From NCBI GenBank assembly GCA_035294465.1, contig DATGKW010000108.1:1-21394 (forward strand): a DNA stretch of 21,394 nucleotides. Direction: 5' to 3'. Positions 15,271-21,394 of the stretch are shown here, piece after piece. The position numbers and the translations under genes were made by a program. Below the pieces are notes generated by a model. It was given only the letters and a program-made list of their open reading frames with translations, did no database searches and had not been told where the DNA came from. Origin of the DNA: Paraktedonobacter sp035294465. Lineage in GTDB: Bacteria > Chloroflexota > Ktedonobacteria > Ktedonobacterales > Ktedonobacteraceae. The first letter of the stretch is position 1; every line of letters starts with the position of its first letter.

Positions 15271-16136
15271 AGCGCGAGAAAATCCTGCCAGCCCTGGCGA
15301 ACGGTTGCTTCAAGATCGGATGGATAGACAAAGTTGTATTTTTGCGCGAGGTGGCGACCGATGCGGGAAACCGCCTCGCGATTGTTTTCAAGGGCACGGT
15401 AGATTTCTGCGCGTGTGCGCATTGGCGCACCGATCACCGCTCGCACCTCATCCCCTGCTGCCTGCTCCAATGCACACATGACGTTGGTCAGAGTATGGAT
15501 GCTCCCCTGGCGCACGTCCCCGCAATCCTTCCCGCTCACCTCTATATACCAGAGCCGTACCAGGAGCATTTTTTCCACACCGAAGCCGAAAGTGACCAGC
15601 AGATCAAGGTTGCGGTGCAGCACTTTGCGGTGTTTATGCGTATTTATCCAGAAAGCGGTAAGCGCTTCTTGCACTGTGGTCGCTTCTACCTCTGTCAGTG
15701 CCTCGACTCGCTCTAGACGCTGATTGGCTGCCAGAAGCGGCGCAAAATTTTTATCGCGGCATCCCAGGATCAGACGCGGCTCTGAGATGAGCTTTCGCTC
15801 GGTACACTGGACAAAAAAATCGACCACCTCGCCGTTGGCGAGTACGAGATGATGGAGAGACGCCTGCTCGCCTGAACCAAGGAGTTGCTGGCCAACAACG
15901 GGCGAATCGGCAAAGATCTCTTCAAAGCGCGGCATTCTCCAAGCATCTATATCTTGTGAAGCCACCGCGACACGGAAATCGATATCGCTGAATACATCGC
16001 TGGATCCACGCGCCAGACTACCACCTAGCCAGAGCGCAACCACTTCGTCATTCTGCCAGAGGCGTGAGGCAATTGTTATAACCGTAGTTTGCTGGTGAAG
16101 GCCGGATAGCAAGTCCAGCTGCAGTTCGCTCGACAT
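15264..16136 (-). CDS. Nucleotidyltransferase-fold protein (MNT/ANT type)
   Basis: The 290-residue protein has the polymerase-beta-type nucleotidyltransferase motif GGS-N10-D-x-D: GGSLARGSS starting at G38 and SDIDF with D51 and D53. A likely third carboxylate is in GEVVDFFVQ near residue 102. A helical C-terminal half with HKHRKVLHRNLDLLVTFG follows, as in aminoglycoside nucleotidyltransferases and related families. It probably transfers a nucleotide from an NTP to a small molecule or protein. A role in antibiotic resistance is possible but not shown. ATG 16136 is chosen, with AAGGA seven bases upstream; the frame extends to ATG 16190 with a Cys-rich, atypical leader. It is a single gene with its own promoter, convergent with the M55 gene. 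Confidence 0.8.
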   Translation of the reverse strand: MSSELQLDLLSGLHQQTTVITIASRLWQNDEVVALWLGGSLARGSSDVFSDIDFRVAVASQDIDAWRMPRFEEIFADSPVVGQQLLGSGEQASLHHLVLANGEVVDFFVQCTERKLISEPRLILGCRDKNFAPLLAANQRLERVEALTEVEATTVQEALTAFWINTHKHRKVLHRNLDLLVTFGFGVEKMLLVRLWYIEVSGKDCGDVRQGSIHTLTNVMCALEQAAGDEVRAVIGAPMRTRAEIYRALENNREAVSRIGRHLAQKYNFVYPSDLEATVRQGWQDFLALQ

Positions 16137-16180
16137 ACATAGTTCCTTGCATTTGCAACACATTCTGTCGTGATATCGCA

Positions 16181-16209
16181 ATGATAGCACGAACGCTTGT
16201 GATTAACAA
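16181..16209 (-). promoter_or_regulatory. Sigma-A-like promoter for the nucleotidyltransferase gene
   Basis: The minus strand has TTGTTA (16209-16204), a 17-base spacer and TATCAT (16186-16181), four and five of six consensus matches. The start site would be about 35-40 bases before the ATG at 16136. Confidence 0.5.
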
Positions 16210-16222
16210 GGAGCAGCGCTTG

Positions 16223-17416
16223 CTACGCCGGGGTCACGACTGCCGCGAATCCACCCCACCACTGCATAAACTGCGCGGCAGAGATCACATGACGGTTCCA
16301 GACCGAGCTATCGGCGAGATAAACATTATGAGCATCGCCGCCGACGACTACCACAATATGTCCATCGGGATAGAGTGACGGAGGCCAGCCGACAATTACC
16401 GGGCGGCCCGCGTTGGCGTTTTCAAGTACCTGGTTGAGCGTCCAGTTGTTTCCCCAGGTGGTCTGAAAGCCAAACTTCGCCGCTGTTTTAGCAATACCGG
16501 CATTGGTCAGCAACCCAAGCTGAGGAGTAATCTCGCCGATAGCTGACTCGACCTTCAAAACATCGGTGATGCGATAGTGATGCCCATATGCATCAAATAC
16601 TTCTGCCATCGCAGCAGCGGAGCAAGCGGAATAGGCCCAGGTGTCGTATTCATCCTGCGAGGCATACTCGCTTGGATCAAGCTGAGAGACACGTACCAGG
16701 GCTTTTGAGGCATCAAAAGCCGACGTTTGTTGCTCGACAGAAATACTCTTCGTTTTAAACGTGGGAAGTGCGCGCTGTCCCAGACCGATTGCCGCAAGCA
16801 GCGCAAGCAGCGCAAGTACGACAAACCCTAAAGCAATCAAAACCACTCTCCATTGCTGAGGAGTTCTGGGTACTTTTAAAGGGGGCCAGACAATCCCGAA
16901 AGTTCCAGGTTGCGGGCGAGAACTTTCGGCCGTCTCAAGCGCCCGCTCGGCAGCCTTGAGCGTTTCCGGCCCCAGGCGCTGAAGGTTGCTCATCTCAGAT
17001 GTGTGCCAGGCCGCTTCGAGCCTCTCACGCGAGACCTGGTCCAGAAGTCGAGGAGGAATTTCCTCCTCTTCCTCCGTGAAAACAAGCTGCTCCAACTTTT
17101 CCTTCGTCCTTCGCAGCGCGGCGCGCAAACGCTCGCTTTCTAACTTTTCTCTGGCCGTCCGCACAACGGCGGTACACTGCTCACCTTCCAGCGCCTTCTT
17201 CGCTGCCTGCAAAGCATTCTGGATAGGTACGCATGAAGCGATAGTCTGATAGAGTTTGTTCAGGCATGAACGCGCTCGCTCATAAATATCCATACGTGAG
17301 AGGGTGCGCACCCTTTGGCGCAGATCGAAGAGAGACTCGCGGTAGCGATACTGTGTGAAGAACAAGAGAGCCGTTAGCCACCGACGCAACTTACACCAGG
17401 AAGAACCAACCAACAT
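16223..17416 (-). CDS. Membrane-spanning C39-like (papain-type) cysteine peptidase with a coiled-coil cytoplasmic half
   Basis: The 397-residue protein has one TM segment in its middle (about 189-212), so the N-terminal half is likely cytoplasmic and the C-terminal half extracellular. Residues 60-150 are highly charged and predicted coiled coil (AAKKALEGEQ, ESERLRAALRRTKEKLEQL, EEEEE). The C-terminal half resembles Peptidase_C39_2 domains. The nucleophile is probably C265 in YSACSAAAMAEV, followed by GRPVIVGWPPS, H353 in DGHIVVVVGGD and D369 in VYLADSS. No leader-peptide exporter domain is present, so it is not a bacteriocin transporter. ATG 17416 has TAAGG eight bases upstream. The 171-base gap to the kinase-like gene holds no clear promoter; TATACT at 17491-17486 lacks a -35. 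Its substrate is unknown. Confidence 0.78.
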   Translation of the reverse strand: MLVGSSWCKLRRWLTALLFFTQYRYRESLFDLRQRVRTLSRMDIYERARSCLNKLYQTIASCVPIQNALQAAKKALEGEQCTAVVRTAREKLESERLRAALRRTKEKLEQLVFTEEEEEIPPRLLDQVSRERLEAAWHTSEMSNLQRLGPETLKAAERALETAESSRPQPGTFGIVWPPLKVPRTPQQWRVVLIALGFVVLALLALLAAIGLGQRALPTFKTKSISVEQQTSAFDASKALVRVSQLDPSEYASQDEYDTWAYSACSAAAMAEVFDAYGHHYRITDVLKVESAIGEITPQLGLLTNAGIAKTAAKFGFQTTWGNNWTLNQVLENANAGRPVIVGWPPSLYPDGHIVVVVGGDAHNVYLADSSVWNRHVISAAQFMQWWGGFAAVVTPA

Positions 17417-17587
17417 TGGACAAACCTTACCTCACTAGCACTACATAAAACACCGTGGACTAAGATGATCCATTTTGGTACTGACAGTATACTCCAGAGA
17501 TAGTATGACGGCCGAGATTTTGCCCGGAGACAGCCTGATAGTACTGGTTCTGGCTGGAGGCTCTTGTTTTTCCTTTTAGAAATCTTT

Positions 17588-19609
17588 TCAAGTCAGGCGC
17601 GAGACATTTTTGCCGAGAGCAGAGCGGAAGATCAGCTCATAGTTGCCGATGCTGATGTGATCGCCGTCCGCCAGTTCGTAGCCGCGTTCCCCTTCGATCT
17701 TCTGGCCATTGATAAAAACGCCGTTATGGCTGCGTTTATCAAAGATCAATACGCGCTCACCGATCCGCTTGATAAGCGCATGGTGTCGCGAAGTCAGATC
17801 GTCCTGGTCGAGCAGGAGATCGCTGGAACCGGCTCGTCCAATATTTGTTTCCTCACCGGTCAACACAAATTCATATGGATCGCTTGTATAGGGTGAGGAT
17901 ATTAGCAGGTGTGGGAAGGAAGCCGTATCCGTGGGCTGGGCGCTTCCGCTCTCTACAACGGGAGCTTCTCCGCTAGTGGAACTGGTACCGCTATCTTCGT
18001 CTGCTCTCTTCTCTTCGAGCAGACTTGTAGGTAGATGAGAAACATCTGCCGCCGGATCTTCAGATGGTTGACCGTAGTCAGGTTGCTCTATTTGCTGGTC
18101 GCTGACAGGCAGCTCTCGCTGTTGATCAACAGTGAGCTGAGCCGCTGTTTCATCTGCTGGAGCCAGTTCGGCTTGCACCTGTGGTATTTCCGGTGTAGCC
18201 TCCCCCACTATGGCTGCCTCCGCAGGAGTTTCCTCTACTACCGGCCGAGCGCTTCCAGGTTGTTCAATCAGCTCACCAACAGGCTGAACCTCTGGCTCAC
18301 TGGCCGGCGCAGGTTCGGCTTGTATCTGCGGAACTACCGGCACTGATTCCTCTACCACGGTTGATCCAGTGGCAGGTTCTTCTGCCACGAGCGGCTCGTC
18401 GGAGGAAAGCGGAGTGAGTTCTGGTTGAGGCTCCTCGCTAGAAGAGAGCGGGGCGAGTTCGGCCTGAACTGCGGTCTCTTCCAGGTGTGGCGTTTCTGGA
18501 ATCGACGATGAGAGCAATGGCGCTGGCTCTGGAACCGGGAGCAGTTCTTCCAGGGTCGAATCAGATGGCTCCGTCGAGGGAATAGCAGGTAGCTCCTCCC
18601 CAGGTGAAGCAGTTGGGGTCAGAACTGGTGTCTGCTGTAACTGAGCTTCTTCAGAGGCAACGGGCGGAGCCTTGTCCGGCTCTGGATACAAGATTGCGCG
18701 CGGAGTCTCCGGCTGGCTCATAAAAGTGCCCGGCAACGACTGGCGGGCATGAGGCCGAGAGGGCAAAGAGGCTAGCAGAGACTCGGCAAAGGACAGGACA
18801 GAGGGATGGCGTTCTTTTGGAGAGGCCGACAACGCGCGCAAAATAATGGTATCTTGCTCCGCCGTAATACCTGGGTTGAGCCGGCTCACAGGCGTAACCG
18901 TCTCCTTTTGCTTTAATTGTTCAACCTCATCGGGTGTGCCAAGATAGGGAGGGCGTCCAGCCAGCCAGAAATAAAGGAGCACAGCGAGAGCAAATTGATC
19001 ACTGGCCGGCACTATCTGTTTTCTCGATTGTTCAGGGGCAGTACTTACCGGTAGCGCTTCGATTTGAGGCTTGCCAAAGCGCCGCACGAAGCTGGCCAAA
19101 CCAACATCAGCCAGCAAAAAAGGCGCGTAATCAGCCTCATTCTCCAGGCTCGGATTCGGGCCACGCAGAACCAGCACATTAGAGAAGCTCAGTGAGCCAT
19201 GTAGATACCCATGCTGGTGAATATAAAACAGCGCTTGAGCCAATTGATGCGTATATTTAAATGCATCGTCCACAGGTAAAGGAGCGTGAAACCACAACCG
19301 GCCATTGGGGCCTAGCAGTGAACCACTGCTCACATAGCGTCGAGCAATATAAAGCCGGCCATTAACCTCGCCATAATCAAGCATGGTAGCCAGAAAAGGA
19401 TGGTTCAGCATGCTCATTCCTTGCATCTCGCGAAAGAACTGGCGCTGGGCAGAATCCGGCAAGATAGCCCAGGGATGAATCAGCTTGAGTGTGACCTTAC
19501 GTAGAAGCGCCCTATCTTCCGCTTCGTAACTTTCCCCCGCAGTGCCACTTCCCAACCACCGGGTAATCTGGTAGCGTTCAAAGATCTGGCCATTTCCCAA
19601 AACAGGCAT
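17588..19609 (-). CDS. Ser/Thr kinase-like pseudokinase with a C-terminal FHA domain
   Basis: The 673-residue protein has an N-terminal protein-kinase fold (about residues 10-275), a Pro/Glu/Ala/Ser-rich linker (about 280-560) and a C-terminal FHA phosphothreonine-binding domain. The Gly-rich loop is LGSGTAGES (19-27), the ATP-binding Lys is K42, the DFG motif is D168-V-G and TAPEQ follows. The catalytic loop reads HGSLSFSN (137-144): the HRD aspartate is Ser139 and the usual following Lys is Ser141, with N144 kept. It may bind ATP but should be poorly active or inactive. The FHA domain shows TNIGRAGSSD, SRHHALI, RSHNGVFING and DGDHISIGNYELIF. No TM is seen, so it is likely cytosolic. ATG 19609 is preferred (GAGG upstream) over 19687. 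A likely promoter is at 19664-19672. Confidence 0.88.
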   Translation of the reverse strand: MPVLGNGQIFERYQITRWLGSGTAGESYEAEDRALLRKVTLKLIHPWAILPDSAQRQFFREMQGMSMLNHPFLATMLDYGEVNGRLYIARRYVSSGSLLGPNGRLWFHAPLPVDDAFKYTHQLAQALFYIHQHGYLHGSLSFSNVLVLRGPNPSLENEADYAPFLLADVGLASFVRRFGKPQIEALPVSTAPEQSRKQIVPASDQFALAVLLYFWLAGRPPYLGTPDEVEQLKQKETVTPVSRLNPGITAEQDTIILRALSASPKERHPSVLSFAESLLASLPSRPHARQSLPGTFMSQPETPRAILYPEPDKAPPVASEEAQLQQTPVLTPTASPGEELPAIPSTEPSDSTLEELLPVPEPAPLLSSSIPETPHLEETAVQAELAPLSSSEEPQPELTPLSSDEPLVAEEPATGSTVVEESVPVVPQIQAEPAPASEPEVQPVGELIEQPGSARPVVEETPAEAAIVGEATPEIPQVQAELAPADETAAQLTVDQQRELPVSDQQIEQPDYGQPSEDPAADVSHLPTSLLEEKRADEDSGTSSTSGEAPVVESGSAQPTDTASFPHLLISSPYTSDPYEFVLTGEETNIGRAGSSDLLLDQDDLTSRHHALIKRIGERVLIFDKRSHNGVFINGQKIEGERGYELADGDHISIGNYELIFRSALGKNVSRLT
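18060..18360. repeat. Degenerate repeats encoding the linker of the kinase-FHA protein
   Basis: Two imperfect copies of a unit reading roughly VVEE, then PQ(I/V)QAE-AP, then IEQP lie in tandem. On DNA, GTTCGGCTTG recurs at about 18167 and 18311, 144 bases (48 codons) apart. The linker probably grew by duplication. Confidence 0.5.
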
Positions 19610-19646
19610 AACACACATCCTCGCTTTTGCATCATGATCTATTACC

Positions 19647-19662
19647 GCTGCGGTTGCGCAGC
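19647..19662. promoter_or_regulatory. Hairpin/dyad at the transcription start of the pseudokinase gene
   Basis: GCTGCG (19647-19652) and CGCAGC (19657-19662) form a perfect 6-bp inverted repeat with a 4-base loop, one base downstream of the -10 hexamer on the minus strand. It could be an operator overlapping the start site or a 5'-end hairpin. Confidence 0.35.
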
Positions 19663-19663
19663 T

Positions 19664-19672
19664 ATTGTACCA
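19664..19672 (-). promoter_or_regulatory. Extended -10 promoter for the pseudokinase-FHA gene
   Basis: The minus strand reads TGGTACAAT, an extended -10 (TG-N-TACAAT, five of six hexamer matches), 54 bases upstream of ATG 19609. No good -35 is seen. Confidence 0.45.
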
Positions 19673-19713
19673 TAGCAGGACGGGCAAAAGAAAGGAAAAA
19701 TATGCCCTCGACT

Positions 19714-20538
19714 CTATTGAGGATCGGAAGACGAGATCCTTTCGGGATGCAATCCTTCCTCATCCTTCGGTTTTTCCTGATCTGGCGTCGCTTGTTGTGC
19801 ATAAGAATCTACCTCAGATTGCAGCTCGCCAGTTGTTGGCTGCCCCTGAGAAGATTCTGGTTGCGCATGGTGAGCGCGACGCCAGCGGAAGAAGATATAG
19901 GCTGCGACAACCGCGACAACAATCAAAGCTGCACCGGCCCAGCTAATAGTGCTGGCAAGCCGCTCGACCGCGCCGAAATTGCTATGAAAGAGGCGCCCGG
20001 CATAAAAACCCAGGCAGCCGTAGATGATCGCCCAGAGAATACCACCGGCGGCGTTGTAGATCAGGAATGTTGACCAGCGCATACGGTTAACTCCCGCCAA
20101 GAAAGCGGCCCAGGCGCGCAGCACGGCGACAAAGCGACCAAAGAAGACTGTCTTGTTGCCATGTTTATCAAAGAACCGTTCAGCCCGCTCCAGATGTTCA
20201 GGTTTGAGAAAAACATAGCGTCCGAAACGTCTGACGAGTGGGTAGCCGCCCGTTCGCCCAATCAGGTAGCCAATATTATCACCAATAATAGCTCCAAATG
20301 CCGCGCAGACAATCACGAGAGGAATTTGCAGTCGGTGATCAAGAGCAGCATAGAATGAGGCCAGTAGCAGCATAGTTTCTCCGGGAAAAGGGATACCCAT
20401 ACTTTCAATCATGATAAACAGAGCTACCGCCGGATATCCCAGTACATTTAATGCATTGCGGAGAGTATCCAGCGAAATAAGCGCAGCTAGAGGCAAATGA
20501 AAAACTACATGTAGAAACGGGAGCCATACTCCAATCAT
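19714..20538 (-). CDS. DedA family membrane protein
   Basis: DedA proteins are multi-pass inner-membrane proteins; some members (such as UptA) return undecaprenyl phosphate to the inner leaflet. The 274-residue protein shows the family signatures: MIESMGIPFPGETMLLLASF (about residues 43-62), GDNIGYLIGRTGG (89-101), then KHGNKTVFFGRFVAVLRAWAA and NAAGGILWAIIYG with a last TM ending near residue 217. An unusual hydrophilic C-terminal tail of about 55 residues (rich in Gln, Ser, Glu, Pro) follows RWRRAHH and is probably cytosolic and disordered. The ATG overlaps the stop of the upstream glycosyltransferase by four bases (ATGA), with GGAG ten bases upstream, so translation is coupled. No clear terminator follows its stop. 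Confidence 0.93.
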   Translation of the reverse strand: MIGVWLPFLHVVFHLPLAALISLDTLRNALNVLGYPAVALFIMIESMGIPFPGETMLLLASFYAALDHRLQIPLVIVCAAFGAIIGDNIGYLIGRTGGYPLVRRFGRYVFLKPEHLERAERFFDKHGNKTVFFGRFVAVLRAWAAFLAGVNRMRWSTFLIYNAAGGILWAIIYGCLGFYAGRLFHSNFGAVERLASTISWAGAALIVVAVVAAYIFFRWRRAHHAQPESSQGQPTTGELQSEVDSYAQQATPDQEKPKDEEGLHPERISSSDPQ

Positions 20539-21394
20539 CGTGCTATATCTCCACTTATCTGTCTGCTATTCACCGGTTGCCACAATATCAGAGCGAGAAG
20601 AAATGTGCAAGCTGGAGGAACAGTCGTGAAGAGGCTAACAAGATAATCATCCGAACCGAAGAGGCCCGCGCCAAATAGATATGTGAGAAGAGCCGAGAAG
20701 CTAAAAGTACACGTGAGAACTAGCAGAGCCGTTTTAATCCGGCTGCCGCGTGCGGGCAGGCAGATCACCGCCAGACCAAGAATCCAGGTGACATACCAGG
20801 AGTAGAACCAGGGAGTAATGAGCAGGATCATACACATAGTAGCCAGGGCGATAACTACAAAGGCTCGGACTGTTGGCCTGAACCAGAACAGGATGGCCCC
20901 CAGAAACAAGCAGAGGATAATAGCAATGAAATTTAGTTCATTCCAGAAACTCCTGCTGCTTAGAAGCAAGAGCAAACTGTTTTGCTGGCGAATAGAATGG
21001 TGCATTAACCACTCGACGACGGAACGCATAAACGAGTTCTCCGAGTAGAGAGATGACGGAGGATTTTTAAAACTTGCCATAATCGCCTGTAGATTATGCC
21101 CAAGCCAGAACGGCCCGTAAAAGACCAGCGTAAGCAGACCACCAGCCAGGAATGAGCAGAGTAGAGCCAGTAGAGCCAGGCGCCAGTTGCACAGCGCCCA
21201 CCTCAGTCCACGTGGGCTATCACTCGTCGAGCGCAAAAATTTATAGACCAAAAAGAGCAGATACAGAGCCAGGATAGGCAAAGCAGTAAATTTCACCAGC
21301 ACCGCGAGCGTCAGAGCCACAACCACAGGCAAATAGCCACGCGGGTATAGCAACCGCTCGTGTGCCTCAGCGTCGGCCGCCAGGAGAATTCCCA
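20535..21394 (-). CDS. GT-C fold membrane glycosyltransferase (partial, runs off right edge)
   Basis: The frame is open to the window edge, so the N-terminus is missing; the visible 286 residues are the C-terminal part. A likely-looking TTG at 21353 is internal, because the reading continues upstream as ILLAADAEAHERLLYPRG. At least seven hydrophobic segments are visible. LVKFTALPILALYLLF resembles the Lys-rich turn and Pro-containing helix of GT87/DUF2029 proteins. TPWFYSWYVTWILGLAVIC resembles their late helix with Trp-Tyr. A polyprenyl-phosphate-sugar donor is inferred from family. The stop overlaps the DedA start by four bases, so the two gene products are made together. Exact family and acceptor cannot be settled without the missing N-terminal half. 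Confidence 0.75.
   Translation of the reverse strand, partial: GILLAADAEAHERLLYPRGYLPVVVALTLAVLVKFTALPILALYLLFLVYKFLRSTSDSPRGLRWALCNWRLALLALLCSFLAGGLLTLVFYGPFWLGHNLQAIMASFKNPPSSLYSENSFMRSVVEWLMHHSIRQQNSLLLLLSSRSFWNELNFIAIILCLFLGAILFWFRPTVRAFVVIALATMCMILLITPWFYSWYVTWILGLAVICLPARGSRIKTALLVLTCTFSFSALLTYLFGAGLFGSDDYLVSLFTTVPPACTFLLALILWQPVNSRQISGDIAR

Noticed and set aside
17564..17577. T-rich stretch (TTGTTTTTCCTTTT) as an intrinsic terminator
   Set aside because: The T-run is on the plus strand, but the gene ending here is on the minus strand and no strong hairpin precedes it.
18060..18360. Repeats in the kinase linker as a CRISPR or tandem satellite
   Set aside because: The copies are degenerate, in frame, and only two; they fit a duplicated protein linker.
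19720..19740. AGGATC-N9-GATCCT inverted repeat near the DedA stop as a terminator
   Set aside because: It lies within the DedA coding end, the stem is only 6 bp and no T-run follows on the minus strand.
21311..21353. TTG 21353 as the start of the last gene
   Set aside because: The frame stays open upstream to the window edge with a sensible hydrophilic-then-membrane pattern, so the gene is truncated by the edge and not starting there.

Overview
The window is a stretch of bacterial chromosome with 15 convincing protein-coding genes, two of which run off the edges. There is no rRNA, tRNA, CRISPR array, insertion sequence or phage gene. Moderate-to-high GC, good Shine-Dalgarno (SD) sites, occasional GTG starts, sigma-A-like promoters and the mix of families (DUF2079 and GT87 membrane glycosyltransferases, a FHA-tailed kinase-like protein, a DUF2156 lipid aminoacylase, a FlK-like thioesterase) suggest a Chloroflexota, probably a Ktedonobacteria-type, genome. 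That assignment is inference from gene content only.

Layout. Positions 1-4529 are on the minus strand: a DUF2079 membrane glycosyltransferase (cut by the left edge), a polyprenyl-phosphate glycosyltransferase (GT2), an unrecognised membrane-anchored protein and a glycerophosphodiester phosphodiesterase. A plus-strand polysaccharide deacetylase (4699-6219) converges on a minus-strand pair (6238-9647): an MprF-like DUF2156 protein followed by a membrane-anchored esterase. A plus-strand block (10122-15270) holds a FlK-like thioesterase, a GT87 membrane glycosyltransferase, then a compact galT-galK-M55 aminopeptidase operon. The remainder (15264-21394) is minus strand: a nucleotidyltransferase-fold protein, a membrane-spanning C39-like peptidase, a pseudokinase-FHA protein, and a DedA protein translationally coupled to a GT-C glycosyltransferase cut by the right edge.

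How the genes fit together. The common theme is the cell envelope. GT2 probably makes polyprenyl-phosphate sugars that GT-C enzymes such as DUF2079 or GT87 use outside the membrane, and DedA may recycle the polyprenyl phosphate. The DUF2156/esterase pair looks like a module that adds and removes aminoacyl groups on lipids. GalT and GalK feed galactose into nucleotide-sugar metabolism. No unmistakably new defence or mobile system is present. The most notable points are the pseudokinase with an FHA tail, the aminoacyl-lipid pair, the DedA/GT-C coupling, and a membrane protein of unknown family behind a palindrome-rich upstream region.
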